Source: Gibbula magus
Lineage: Eukaryota; Mollusca; Gastropoda; Trochida; Trochidae
NCBI GenBank assembly: GCA_936450465.1
Contig: OW388299.1
Location: 36,901,548 to 36,965,547, forward strand
Length of the DNA stretch: 64,000 nt
Reading direction: 5' to 3'
A model generated the notes under the pieces. That model had not been told where the DNA came from, did no database searches, and was given only the letters and a program-made list of their open reading frames with translations. Shown here piece after piece: positions 15,601-26,104 of this stretch; positions within the stretch are counted from its first letter, which is position 1; the number at the start of each line of letters is the position of its first letter. A program made the position numbers and the translations under genes.

Positions 15601-18600
15601 TGTGATATTCTGATGTTCTTCTCATTATAAGTCTATCCTTGTTCATCTCAACACATTAAGAAGAATAATTGAGGATTGCACGGACTGAAGGCTGTCCTCG
15701 AGGATTCCGAAACTCGTAGATTAAGGGTTAAAAACATTTTCTAAATCTGTCCATATATTTGTATACTTTTGTTTTAACGGTCTTACAGGTGGCTGTTGTT
15801 AGTCTTTAATCTGTTTATATTGTATTTGATTTGCTGATTGTTGTGCACAAACCGACAAAGTTCATCAACATTTAGTATCGACCCTCCATTGCCTTCTCTG
15901 CATGAGTGAATGTTGTCACAGTTGAATGTCAGTAAGTCGATGTTCAGTGTGGCATAGTACTCTGTAGTGTGGTTTTGTGGCGATATCTTGTTTTTTAGTG
16001 TTATTTATTTCATAGATTGTTATATTTCTATCGTTTATTTGTTGTTTATAATTTTATTGGAGCAAAGGCCAGGGTTTGACACCTAAGAAATTAATGAAAT
16101 TTTGTATTTGAGATTCACTGTATCACATTTTCATCATCTCAAAAAACATTCTTGTATTCCAAGTCTCGCCGCTAATGGCTGCGATACTGCTGAAGTGGCA
16201 TTGAACAATAACTCACTCACTCACTGTATTCCAAGTTAAATTCCCTCAAGACACAACTTCCTACATAACCTCTGTTACAATACAGATATTCTCTCCTACA
16301 CCTTTGTTGTGTAATCTGTGACATCGTTCAAACTAAACATTCAGTGCGTGTGCTCATGCGAGGACTACAGTTCCTCCATCAGTGATAAAGATAAAACTTA
16401 AATGTAATTACAAGATAAATTTATATGAGCTAGAAATATGGTGGATAATCCCTCTATCCACTAGATGGGGAACCTGGGGCATCAGTGTATTGTAACAGAG
16501 GTGATGTGGGAAGATATTGGTCTTTCTTCTGTAATTTCTTTTACAATTTCTTCTGTAAAACATTTTGGACATAAACACTTATAAATAAGAATCATCCAGA
16601 TTTGTCTAAGCATGAGTATTTGGCCATTCATGTGCTTCTACAGGGGTACAGGGTTATGCTACAAGCACTAATTTGAACATTTTGGTTTGGCTTTTGGCAT
16701 TAAATGAAGCATTATGTTTACATATTGAATGACTGGATGTTTTGGGGTTTGCGTATGCTACTCTATTTTGGTCATTGCAATTAACAACGTTCGTCTAGGG
16801 AATTGCTCACTGACAGATACGTTTAGTTTTAGAGAATGAACAACAAGGACCTTTTCAGAAAATACATTTCTAGATTGAAGAATCAATTTACGTTATTTTT
16901 TTGAACGACCAGAACTATATATGTAATAATGTCGATCACAAACGTTTTAAGTAAACTTTTGGGGAAAAACTAAAGAACCCTGGCCTTCGCTCTGTCTGTC
17001 TGTCTGTGTGTCTGAGCAAAGGCTGACTAACGACTGCGTCGTCTCCTCCCCGTCTAGCAGGCCAAGCCCATCCGGCCCCACCCCTACCCACCGGTCCCGC
17101 CCACCTCCTCACTGCACAGCAGGGGGCAGGGGTGGGGGCGCTCTCTGAGGTAGCCTCTCACCCCAATCTATCTGCACTCTTCAAGCAAGGTATGTCCACG
17201 TCTGCTGGTCTTGTGATCTGTGGTGGGGTGTCACTTTCTTTCAGGAGAATCAATGTGATCTGTAAAGGGCGTCACTTAGGAGACATCAACATTATCTATA
17301 TTGGGTTGTTGGTTACGTTCAGAAAGATCAACGTGAACTGTAGTGGGGTTTAGCTTTCTTTCAGAGAAATCAGCATGATGTTAAGGAGTTTCACTGTCAC
17401 TCAGGAGACCATCAACATTATCTATGTTGTGTTATCACTTTCTTTAAGGAGAAATCAACTTGTTGTATGGCGTAGATAACATAACACAGATGCAGATGTT
17501 TGGTAACTGGGTCATAATTTGGTTTTGGGAGAGTTAAAATATGGGGTTTAGCATAGCTTATAGAGTAGAACGGAGCCTTGTGTGTGAAAACAACAAACAA
17601 TCTGTGGTGTGGTGAACCAAACCTACCGGTGATACTGTGATATGGTGTTGTATGGAATCTGCTAAATGTTACAATAGAGGTTTGTTGTCAAAGGTGTTGT
17701 TTTTTTCAGGAGAGTTTATGTTGTTTAATTTTAATTTATATGGAAGGGGTTGTGTTTGTAATGGGGCTGTTGTAGAATTATGTTTCAGAGAATCTTTCCA
17801 AAATGGTGTTGCTACTTTATTTCAGGACTTCGATGTGGTCTCCAGTATGACCACTCAATTGAAGGAATAAATAATAAATAATATAATTTATATGTCATAA
17901 TAAATATTGATATATTAATTATCTTACTCTAAGTGTTCTGTTTAAGGATAGTGGACTGAATAAATTTCTGTAATAATTGTGTTAATCTGGGTGTGTTTAT
18001 CCTAAGAGCAGTAGAGGAGAGGAACATGTATGTCACTTCTTTGCATTAGATTATGATATGATGGGAACACTGCAAACTTTCAGAAGATGCAAAAAAGATT
18101 CATATGTCCTGATTCTTTAGTTTGATTTTGAATGGTTGATGCATGTTGGTTTTGAAAGAGGTTCAATTTTTGACATTGTAAAATTGATATGCTAGTTAAC
18201 GGTTGTGTAATGATGGACACGTTTTAGTGGTATGTGAAGGGGTTGACTATCAAGAGTTACCTCCCTTGTAGAATTATTTCAAATCTTATATTTTGTGTGA
18301 GTCAGCTTCACTAACAGAACAGGAAGTACTTTTCAGAAATTTATTTGAGCAGAGTTACTTCCCATGTTAAGGATTTTATTTCTTGTATTATTCTTTGTTG
18401 TTATGTCCTTTGTTTATCAAGTTTTAAGTTGCGTTATCGATTATAGGGAGATGATTGCCATATGAATTATTTTGATTTACAAATTCAAAATTGGTTAAGA
18501 TTCAATGTGAAATCTTGAGTGTGACTAGAAAAGCATGCATAATACGTTATGTGAAATAATAATTTCCAGTGATCAATTTATGCATCCCTTGCATGGATAG

Positions 18601-21600
18601 TTCCCATTTGGCGTTTCTCAAAAGTTTTGCTATTTTGATAGCAGATATATTGAAGACCTTTGAGTTTCCACATAAAACATGTGATTCATCACAAATAGGG
18701 TAGAATGTAATCAGACACTTTGAAATTGTTTCTTTGAAAATTTTCAGGTAGGAAAGAGCTCTTAGGAATGATTTGATAAAAGATATTATATATTGATGCA
18801 ATAATTATTACCAGTATTCTTTTATAGTTATCCCTGTTTCATTCTTGTTTCATTTTAAGTTTACAATTCTTATATTGTAGGTGGATTGGGATTGCAGGTT
18901 AAATATATGTTTTATCTACATTTTAACATCTTAAGACACAAAACTTCGTAAAATACAAATGAGTTTAAACAATATATTATATACAATGATTATAAATTAT
19001 TATAATTTTTTACCAAGGAAAGTAGTATGCATGTTATCTGTATGATTGGCTTACCAGGTAATCCACACTATTCTTGTTAATCAAAAATATTGATATAACA
19101 GAATGAAAATATTAAAGTAAATCGATATTTATAATACTAGCATTTCTTGACGATAAAATATGAACGTTGTACAATATTCAAGTGACTATCTCAGTATTGG
19201 AAATGCATCCAGAATTTGTATTTAATCAAACTTTCTCCAAACTCCTTAAAGATTATTCCATGAATGTCTCTGACCCAAAGATTAATATGTTGCATTACAT
19301 ATGACCAGGCAAGTCACTTTGTAAAGCCAGAATTCTCCATAGTTTATATAGGACTCCTTGGTGTATTGGTTAAGTTTCCATTCTTCTGAAATGTTTGAGT
19401 TTAATCCTAGTTCCCTCCCAAACGGGGGCGGGATAGCGCAGTGGTTAGCGCGTTCGGCTTCGGATCAAGAGGTCTGTGGTTTGAATCCCGCCAGGGGCAC
19501 GGCAACTTTGTCTGCAGTAGAGAACTGTTCTACACGCAGTAAGGTTTGGGTGCAATGCTACACTGAATTTCAGCGTAGTACCACCCATGGTTCCCTAGTT
19601 CCAGCCGATGCTCGCAGGTTTCACTGCAAAGCATAACCACATGGCGATGCAGGCTTTCTCCCTGCCATAATACTAGCAGCCGCGATATAAGTGAAATACT
19701 CTTGAAAGCGGCGTTAAACACCTATTCACTCACTCACTCCCTCCCAAACCATCAAAAGTGTGGTTGTTTTTTTAGCTTGATTGCACAGGACAATTCAAAT
19801 GGTTACACAAAATCGTGAACCCGTTCATGTTAATATTTTCTTTAATTTTCTTCGTCTGAAGACAACTTAGATATACCTGGTTATAATCCACTTGAGGTAG
19901 GTTTGATCATTCTTGGCCTATTATTGCCGCTAATGGCTGTGATACTGCCGAAGCGGCGTTAAGCAATAACTCACTCACTCATATATTTAATATTTATTTA
20001 ATTACATTTATAATTAATAGATCAATCCATATATACCTTTCTGATGGGTTGTTTACCTTTGAAGTTTCAATTCGGTAATACAAAACAATGGCTGTTACAG
20101 TGACATCAGGAATATAATCCATCATTTTGTCTAGAGATCTGGTTGGGTGGATAGTTACAGGGTGGAACTAGAAATATCTGGCTGATGTAATAACACAATG
20201 TTGTAACTTCTAAGAACAAGCAGCCCTTTGGAGATCAACATATTCATTGCCTATTGGATTACCGTAAACATACATGATGTACACAAGATCGTGTATACAA
20301 AATATCACATGGCTTTACCCAACTGGGGCTTAAGTCTAAAATATAGCTTGCTTATATTTTGTATATCCTACTTGTCGTCATGTACTGTTACTCTCTAGGC
20401 CTTGGTAGAGACATTTATGGAAGTCTGCAGGGAGTTTGAATAAATCTGTAAGTGTGAGAGAACAGGCAGTGTACATATTCATCTGCTACTAACACGGACA
20501 GCTTGCCGCTACAGCTTCTACTGACTCATTGGAGTGGATTCATTCTTCTCACTCATTTTGAAGCACTTAATCTTTTGCAGAAATAGTTTAAAAGACCTTT
20601 TTAAATTTATTTAAACATCCATCTTGTGTATTACATTAGAAACTAAAGATTATCATCATAAGAATATTTTATATATGTAGTAAGAAGTATGTCTTTGGAA
20701 ATTCAGGCTTAATTTCACAAAAATGATAAGATTCAAGCTTTTGAATAAAATGGTTTCAAGGATTTGTCAAATTGAAAATGTAGACCCTTGTTGTCGTTCA
20801 TTTGTCACCATATTTCACCTGAATTTGTGAAGATGTGTATGAGCTAGGTTTTGTGTGTGGATGATGCATGTCGTGTTAGCAACTACCACTCACCTCACCC
20901 CCATTGCCCGAACTCCCCCACCCAGAGGACCATCTAACGTCAAGTTGACTGTTTAGCGGTGCTGAAAAACAAGCGCTCCAACAGCTGGTCGGAGAGTTGT
21001 GACTACCGCATCATGGATGACCCGGAGGCAGGAGAAATGGCCGCTGCCAGGGAGGTCCAACAGCTGGAGAACAACTGCAGGTATTAAAGGTTGTCAAGGA
21101 AGTATGGAACACCTGTTTACTTGTATATGTTCCAGGGGCGCATCCAGACATTTTTTACTCTTTGAAGGGGGATTTGTTCACCTTGGGGGTCAATGAAACT
21201 TACATGCACAAATTATCAAAAGGTGGGTTTCCAACTCACCGAACCCCTCTTGACTGTTCACAAGTAAAGGAATTGAAACATCTGAACATCAGACTATACC
21301 TCTTATCATGGTCAATTTCTGAAAAGTGATTTCTGAGCATTAACGGAAACAGAACAATGGTTGATGGAAGTCGTATTGGTTGCGTTTGGGAGAATGACAA
21401 AGGACTCTAATTTTCCAAAAATGTGTTTTTGAGATCATGTTCATGTACCAAGAGTCGACCGCAATGCTATGAAGTTGAAAATGAAGATAGGCTCCTTTTA
21501 TTCAATTTGGACATTTCTTTCTGAAATTTAGTTTTCATTTCATATATTATGTGTTATACTACCAGACCTTCTTTAAATTTGAATAGCCTTTCACTGTTTA

Positions 21601-23607
21601 GTCAGTATTTTTTTAAAAACAAAGCAGACAAGCTTGTTGGTATTTTTTGCACCTGGCCCAAACTGAAGATGACCAGCCATTTCAGCTTACACAGCTCTTT
21701 CAAAGTGTGAGCATTACTGAGAGCCATGTTTTCTGCCTACCACAGGATGTTGGAGCCGAGTCTGTGGTACCAGTACGACCTGCACAAGAAGACGTACGCC
21801 AACATCCTGTACTGCTGGGGTCTCCACAACCAGGCCGCTCACATACTCAAGTTCATCTCCACCCCTCCTCCCCCGCACAAGGGCATCGGTATGTCACATG
21901 TCTTCTATAAAATGGGCTTCACCCCTCCTCCCCCGCACAAGGGCATCAGTATGTCACATGTCTTCTATGAAATAGACATCATGATAGAATACTACCAGTA
22001 TCCAGTAAACAAATGCCTTTGGTCACTGGTCAAGAATTGTTAATAATTTTGACCTGTAAAATGTTTTCATAAATTTCTATCATTGTCAAATCAGGGAAAA
22101 TTTTTATTGGAAACAGAAAAAAAGTTTCCCTAAACCCCTCTGAGAAAACAGTTAACTTTCAATGCGACACTCTTATCAAAAACATTCTTAAGATTCCATT
22201 CTGATGGTAATATTTCTTTTATTTTAAAATCTTCATCTGTAAATTTGTAAAGGGCTTTTAGAAGTGGAATACATAAGAAAGGCAATTCTTAATATACCCT
22301 CCCTTTCAGAATAAACTCTACTCTAAAATATTTGTTACATTAGTACAAAAGTTGTTCTAAGATGTTTTTCTTTAACTCTAAAAGTTTAATTCTTAATCTT
22401 ACGAATAATACAAAAGCATATTTTCTCTCACTGTTACGTGTCTCCCATGTGTTGCAGAGTTCAGTGTGAAGTGCAACCGGTGTATGCGAGACGTGCGAGG
22501 TCCACAGTGTACTTCCTGTAAACACATCGTCCTCAAGTGCGTCATCTGTCATCACGGGGTCAGAGGTCAGTTAACACTTAGTTCTGTATTACACAACATA
22601 GTGAAGTTAGTTTCCATTCTAAAATTGACCCTGTTCTGCAGAAGAAAAATGACAAATATTGTATCTACCAGGATATGAACTTTGGTCCAGTGTTTGAATC
22701 CCGCCAGGGGCACAGCAACTTTGTCTGCAGTAGAGAACTGTTCTACACGCAGTAAGGTTTGGATGCAATGCTACACTGAATTTCAGAGTAGTACCACCCA
22801 TGGTTCCCTAGTTCCAGCCATTGCTCGCAGGTTTCACCGCAATGCATAGTCACATGATGTTGCAGGCTTTCTCCCTGCAATAATACTAGCAGCCATGATA
22901 TAAGTGAAATACTCTTGAAAGCGGCATTAAACCCCAACACACCTCACATCTCCAAAGTCTGATGGTGCCCCATATATGCCCATGTTGACACTTGGGCAGT
23001 AAGCCAATCACAAGTCTTCCATTAAGAACTTTCGGTACAAGAAGCAGGGGCAGGTTATTCCCAAGCATTATCCCTTTGTCAGTATTAATTGGAATGTATA
23101 AATGAATGATTCCAAATACTTTAAGCTATTATAATGACTAAGATATTCCTGCACTAAACTAGCATAAAAACATGCATCTATACAGGGCACCTCCAGACCG
23201 TGTGGAGAGGAAAATCCATGCATGTTCGTATCCAGGCAGATGCATTATTTTGCAACTTTTATCGGAATAGGGTCAATTTCTAATCTTGCTAAATTTGTTT
23301 CCAGATGTGTCTTCATTATTTGCAATGTGTAGACAATTGTGTTTTAAATCAACTGTTAATGATTCACTCTACAAGATAGATACAAGTGAAACAAAATGCT
23401 TTCAACATCATTAGATTGTGGTGGTGTTGTGTGGTTAGTATTCATTACTGTTATCTTGTTACAGGAGCAGCAAACTTCTGTATCGGGTGTAGTCACGGAG
23501 GTCACACAGCGCACATGGCCGACTGGTTCCGCACCCGGTCAGAGTGTCCGTCTGGATGTGGCTGTGAGTGTCTTAAAGTGACTCCTATACTCGCTCCCGT
23601 ACACTGA
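689..23607 (+). CDS. WDR59: WDR59, GATOR2 complex subunit (3' 14 coding exons; 5' end outside window)
   Basis: Exons: 689-784, 1011-1173, 1550-1622, 1924-2059, 2580-2740, 3428-3509, 4162-4271, 4985-5120, 12233-12317, 17061-17189, 20957-21080, 21746-21888, 22458-22565, 23465-23607. All have AG/GT borders and phases that join without a stop: 1689 nt, 562 aa plus TGA. Recognisable WDR59 blocks include GARFCSNGLLVIFGRP (exons 2-3), KVYDVSAILTINKQLAENYK (exon 5), DIPGMCAHNA...VGRKDLVQVW (exons 6-7), YYDVQTLAMLCCVF (exon 8), YANILYCWGL...LKF (exon 12) and a C-terminal zinc module (exons 13-14). Known role: with MIOS, WDR24, SEH1 and SEC13 it forms GATOR2, which opposes GATOR1 and activates mTORC1 at the lysosome. 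The N-terminal WD40 and RWD parts must lie upstream. Exons 9-11 encode a low-conservation linker, so their borders are less certain than the rest. Confidence 0.93.
2169..2345 (+). repeat. (CGTC)n microsatellite inside a dispersed repeat
   Basis: A pure to imperfect CCGT/CCAT tetranucleotide run spans 2199-2273. It is preceded by GGTATGTAATACCGTGGG and followed by TTTCCGGAGCAGAACTTG. This CGTC array plus 'TTTCCGGAGCA' context is common in molluscan dispersed repeats (my recollection). A related weaker fragment is at 2897-2985, with GTCTGTCCGTCTGTCCATC then TTCTGCTCATAACTCTGAC. It lies in the WDR59 intron between 2059 and 2580. Confidence 0.7.
2741..3427 (+). other. WDR59 intron with CGTC-type repeat fragment
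   Basis: It contains the small TCTGTCCGTCTGTCC repeat fragment near 2897-2985. The rest is unremarkable AT-rich sequence. Confidence 0.6.
3695..3888. mobile_element. family A foldback element, diverged copy
   Basis: Its arms are ACCAGTCTCCGTCACTGGCT then TAATTTAGGCCTTGC on the left, and AAGGCTTGAATTAG... CTGGCACGAGTAACTT on the right. They are inverted relative to each other and match the better copies at 29.3-33.8 kb. It lies in the intron between 3509 and 4162. Confidence 0.7.
4330..4568 (+). mobile_element. tRNA-derived SINE (family S), diverged
   Basis: The head GGATATCGCAGTGGTTAATG resembles a tRNA A box. The conserved body AAGGTTCGGGTGCAATGC and AATAATACTAGCAGTCGTG, and the tail CTTAAAAACCGAGTTAAATC, match the full copy at 19424-19737. 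It lies in a WDR59 intron (4272-4984). Confidence 0.8.
5690..5806 (+). mobile_element. SINE family S, 3' fragment
   Basis: It begins at GGTTTCAACACAATGCATAG and includes AATAATACTAGCCGCC and GAAATATTATTGAAAGCTGC. This is the 3' half of the element seen in full at 19424-19737, without the tRNA head. Confidence 0.7.
6075..6101 (+). other. WDR59: 27-nt duplicate mini-exon or pseudo-exon of WDR59
   Basis: The sequence encodes SSMEYTPAN, the same nine residues as the last 27 nt of the exon ending at 5120, with three third-position differences. It is flanked by TTTTTTTGTTATTCAAG on the left and GTAAGT on the right, a plausible acceptor and donor. Length and phase keep the frame. Whether it is spliced in, used as an alternative, or inert cannot be decided from DNA. 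Confidence 0.55.
6226..6606. mobile_element. family C inverted-repeat element (MITE-like)
   Basis: The left arm has GGCAATCTCTCCCTACAAAG and then TTACTCAAGTCATTTCTTCC. The right arm at 6558-6603 is its reverse complement with few changes (GAAGAAATTACTTGAGTAAC, GGGGAGAGATTGGCACTG). Length is about 380 bp with no coding capacity. Related arms occur at 16.25, 43.34 and 58.16 kb. Confidence 0.75.
6850..7013 (+). mobile_element. SINE family S, 3' fragment
   Basis: It runs from GTTCGCTAGTTCTAGCTGAT through TTTCACCGCAATATGCAG and AATAATACTAACTGCCGTG to GAAAGCTGCATTAAACTCC. It ends in a short (CAACT)n tail. Confidence 0.78.
9462..9642. mobile_element. short Tc1/mariner-pogo (Tigger-like) nonautonomous element
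   Basis: The left end CAGTCAAGGCGCGATAATCC and the right end, read in reverse as CAGTCAGGCCTCGATAATCC, form terminal inverted repeats flanked by TA on both sides. The 177-bp body has no ORF. CAGT starts plus TA target duplication are typical of pogo/Tigger elements. It sits directly right of a perfect 20-bp tandem duplication (9421-9460). Confidence 0.75.
16168..16228 (+). repeat. short SINE tail with CTCACTCA repeats
   Basis: The sequence CGCCGCTAATGGCTGCGATA and TGGCATTGAACAATAACTCA is followed by (CTCA)n. The same unit recurs at 19922-19982. It is typical of a dispersed gastropod SINE tail. Confidence 0.65.
16246..16519. mobile_element. family C inverted-repeat element
   Basis: The left arm CTTCCTACATAACCTCTGTT then ACAATAC pairs with the right arm GTATTGTAACAGAGGTGATG then TGGGAAG. 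About 270 bp, noncoding. Confidence 0.7.
17205..17460 (+). repeat. imperfect tandem repeat with acceptor-like TTTCTTTCAGG motifs
   Basis: GTCACTTAGGAGACATCAAC followed by ATTATCTATATTG at 17269 recurs as GTCACTCAGGAGACCATCAA plus ATTATCTATGTTG at 17395, a spacing of about 126 bp. Sub-repeats TTCTTTCAGGAGAAT, TTCTTTCAGAGAAAT and TTCTTTAAGGAGAAAT recur inside. Confidence 0.6.
19412..19749 (+). mobile_element. full-length tRNA-derived SINE (family S) with 12-bp target-site duplication
   Basis: The body at 19424-19737 starts GGGGGCGGGATAGCGCAGTG, with A-box-like GGTTAGCGCGTT and B-box-like GGTTTGAATCCCGCC. A conserved central region follows, then GAAAGCGGCGTTAAACACC and a (CTCA)n tail. The direct repeat TCCCTCCCAAAC flanks it at 19412-19423 and 19738-19749. 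This is the reference copy for the fragments in this window; a near-complete - strand copy is at 48986-49277. Confidence 0.9.
19922..19982 (+). repeat. short SINE tail with CTCACTCA repeats
   Basis: TTGCCGCTAATGGCTGTGAT, then GCCGAAGCGGCGTTAAGC and AATAACTCACTCACTCA. This is the same unit as at 16168-16228. Confidence 0.65.
21081..21745 (+). other. WDR59 intron
   Basis: No repeat or gene recognised. It ends in TTCTGCCTACCACAG. Confidence 0.6.
21859..21968 (+). repeat. WDR59: 60-bp tandem duplication across a WDR59 exon end and its donor
   Basis: CACCCCTCCTCCCCCGCACA then AGGGCATCGGTATGTCAC at 21860 is repeated 60 bp later with the donor context ATCAGTATGT in place of ATCGGTATGT. The copy therefore carries a second GTATGT splice donor at 21949. 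The 60 nt between the donors are open in the exon frame. Confidence 0.85.
22458..23607 (+). CDS. WDR59: WDR59 C-terminal zinc-binding module (last two exons)
   Basis: Exon 22458-22565 reads EFSVKCNRCMRDVRGPQC and continues TSCKHIVLKCVICHHGVRG. Exon 23465-23607 continues with NFCIGCSHGGHTAHMADWF and ends in CPSGCGCEC. Repeated CxxC pairs plus the GHGGHT-like HGGHTAHM and the closing CPxGCGCxC are the RING/zinc-ribbon signature shared by WDR59, WDR24 and MIOS, used in GATOR2 assembly. The tail after CGCEC runs 13 residues to a TGA at 23605-23607, slightly longer than the vertebrate tail as I remember it. All metal-ligand cysteines appear intact, so this is a functional copy. Confidence 0.92.
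22695..22952 (+). mobile_element. SINE family S, 5'-truncated copy
   Basis: It starts at the B-box-like GTTTGAATCCCGCCAGGGGC and matches 19476 onward almost base for base to GAAAGCGGCATTAAACCCC. The tRNA A-box part is missing. It sits in the WDR59 intron between 22565 and 23465. Confidence 0.85.
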
Positions 23608-24750
23608 CTCTCTGAAGCCTTAACTCGAGGAACTCCATTTCATGGATTTACTCAAGCTGTATCTTGCTTGAACTCCAGTTCACTGAATCCATGATTGTTC
23701 AACCCTGGCCAAATAACACTGATTGCAGTTCATCTGCATGACAGTAAACAGTGGCTTCTTTGATGGTACTGAAGGTTTGCCAATGGATGAAACAGCATTG
23801 ATACAAAACCTTAAATGTACTCTTGGGAGTTTCAACATTGGTTTGACATGGATTATTTTCCACGGACCTATCCCAGACTTTCATTGGAACTGAGAAGTGT
23901 CTTGTCATGGACAAATGTGGCAATTGTTGACAGAAGTGCAATGGTGTAACTTATAACCGGGAGGTTGTTCAACTAACCAAACTTAGCCCTAATATCGGTC
24001 TCAGCCCACCTTGTTACAATGGCTAAGGATGACCTCCCACCTTAATGCATTGGCTGAGATTGACCTCCCACATTATTACATTGGTAAGACCTAATGGCTA
24101 AGATGAGCGGGGGGAACGGAATCCATTAGAACCATGAATTATCCTACACAGTATGAGCACATCACCCACATGGACCATGCTATGTTCCTACAACCTGCAT
24201 GTGACTGTCCCTGCAATCACTAGGTATGCAGGATTTCCAAGGAATGATACTATACCAGTGGCTGCACATCCTGCCCAAATGTATTGACCAAGTCTTTCAA
24301 GAAGTATGAGTGAGATAAACAAGCATCTAGTCTGTATATCAAGAATTGCTTTTGTAACAACATTTTTGTAAGTGATTTTCAAGTAGAGTATACTAAGTGT
24401 ACATCCAGGGGAATCTCAGAAAACTATTAATTTTATCCTATTTCACAACCATGATTAAAAACAATTACTCTTTCTTTTGTTGTCTTGTCTTCATAAAAAT
24501 ATTTTATTTAAATTATATTCCACAAATTTCTTGGTTGAAAATGGGAAAATGTCTTGTTAGTTTGATAATGATTAAATTATGGATGGATGTCTGAATGCTT
24601 GAACGGTATTAATCATGTCAAAAGACTGTTAACACTTTGAATTGTTTATTTTTTTTATTCAAAAAACAAAATTGTATGACCTTTGTACATTGAAGCTTGT
24701 ACATGAGGAAGATTTACAAGTGAATAAACAATGTACACAAATTCAAAGTT
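23608..24750 (+). other. WDR59: probable WDR59 3' UTR
   Basis: No ORF of interest follows the TGA. The first good AATAAA hexamer I see is at 24723-24728 (GTGAATAAACAATG), followed by a T/G-containing stretch, so the transcript may end near 24745. The end point is inferred. Confidence 0.45.
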
Positions 24751-24877
24751 TGTTCTAGTTCCTGCCTGCAAGTCAACAGTGATGGATCCCATATGTACAA
24801 TGTAATGAGGTTTTATATACACTTATATACATACCAGCCACTTTTCACATTCACTCAAGTATTTAAAGGGTTAAAGT

Positions 24878-25121
24878 TAGTACCGTATTCTCTCGGGTAT
24901 AAGAACAGGATCCCAGGCAAACAAACATCTTGAAAACATGAGGTTGGGCTTTTAGATGGGAGAGTAAATGACAATGACAGTTAACTTAAAATAATATTAC
25001 AGATTTATGTAATGTATGACCATGGAACATCTGGAAAAATAGGGAGTGGGCTATAACCCCAACCAGGACAACCCACTGTTAAATGGGTGTGGTCTTAGGC
25101 TCGAGAGAATACGGTACTATT
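24878..25121. mobile_element. inverted-repeat element with ACCGTATTCTCTCG ends (MITE)
   Basis: The left end AGTACCGTATTCTCTCGGGT and the right end, read in reverse as AGTACCGTATTCTCTCGAGC, form terminal inverted repeats around a noncoding body of about 190 bp. Confidence 0.75.
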
Positions 25122-25364
25122 GACAATAATTCATATTGTCTGAAATATTTTAATAGAGCTATTGTTTCAGACGTTCCTTCCTTTACTTTTGCATAATGAC
25201 ACCTATTTATTAAATGATAACTGAATTCCAATGAAATTTTGACAAATCATCCAGACAAATCTCTGTTTTAGTTCTACATTTTACATAACATAACATTCAG
25301 GTTGAAAAATATGTAGATTGGTTAAACATAATCAAAATATGAAGAAACATTTTAGAAGCTGATG

Positions 25365-25460
25365 TGATAAAGCTGGACTAGTTCTATCGATAGTTGCGAC
25401 GTTTCGGTGCAAATACTAGCACCGTTATCAAGCAAATGATACAACGAAACGTAGCATCTA
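25365..25460 (-). repeat. hammerhead-like retroelement remnant
   Basis: Reading the - strand: TTTGCTTGATAACGGTGC, a short loop, then GCACCGAAACGTCGCAA. This resembles the CUGANGA / stem II / GAAAC / GUC layout of hammerhead motifs carried by Penelope-like elements and retrozymes. Two core positions differ from consensus. A sister fragment sharing TTATCAAGCAAATGATAC is at 39694-39711. Confidence 0.45.
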
Positions 25461-25539
25461 TTGCAATGAATGTTCTCACCTGTCTTAGCTAAAATCAGGA
25501 TACTTAGTGAGACCTATATTTTTAAAGCTCTATTGGGTT

Positions 25540-25800
25540 AACCCTTACGTTGCGTATATATATTTTACCAATTTTAGCTCCTGTGGCGGAATTTACAGGC
25601 TCGCAGCTCGCAGCAGTAGTTTGGGCTTTGGCACTAACTAGCTCTGCTGGCGGAATTTACAGGCGGCGATTCCGGTACCGTTTTTACGAAATATACTGCA
25701 TCTACATGGCGAATAAGGACTATATACGGGCGTTCAATACAAATTCAAGTAGCGACACCCGTACACAAATGGCTAATTCACACCCGAAACTTTGAATGAA
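25540..25800. other. higher-GC repeat-like island, unrecognised
   Basis: It contains two copies of GGCGGAATTTACAGGC (25583 and 25639) and a short open frame of 81 codons with no recognisable domain. Composition differs from the flanks, suggesting an inserted repeat. Confidence 0.35.
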
Positions 25801-26104
25801 TTTTCTATGTTTTTTCGTTTTTATTCTATTACTTTCGAAAGATTGTCTTTAATTCGGGCCTCGTAACATCATAAATAAGAAACGAAAAAAATTCCATTTA
25901 TATACGGAATTGAAGACAAGATGTCTAGCTTCACAATGATATAAAAATTATTAGAATGCAACCTTTGGTTATAATTCTATACACAACACGGTGCCGTTAT
26001 TTGGAGGTACTTGAATGCATGTAACTGCACCACTGAGTCCGATATCAACCTGATATCCTAAACTGCCCGCACGATATCAGATATCACACCCGAGTAAAGT
26101 ATCT

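Larger units (their letters stand above)
12318..17060 (+). other. WDR59 intron, 4.7 kb
   Basis: It contains a short SINE-tail fragment (16168-16225) and a family C element (16246-16519). The rest is AT-rich with no supported gene. The acceptor end is the tandem TAGCAG at 17055-17060. Confidence 0.65.
17190..20956 (+). other. WDR59 intron, 3.8 kb
   Basis: It holds an imperfect tandem repeat (17205-17460), a full SINE (19424-19737) and a SINE tail (19922-19982). I see nothing else recognisable. Confidence 0.65.

Noticed and set aside
19358..19721. Frames of 60-90 codons on both strands
   Set aside because: They lie within the SINE at 19424-19737 and recur with it at 22743-22940.
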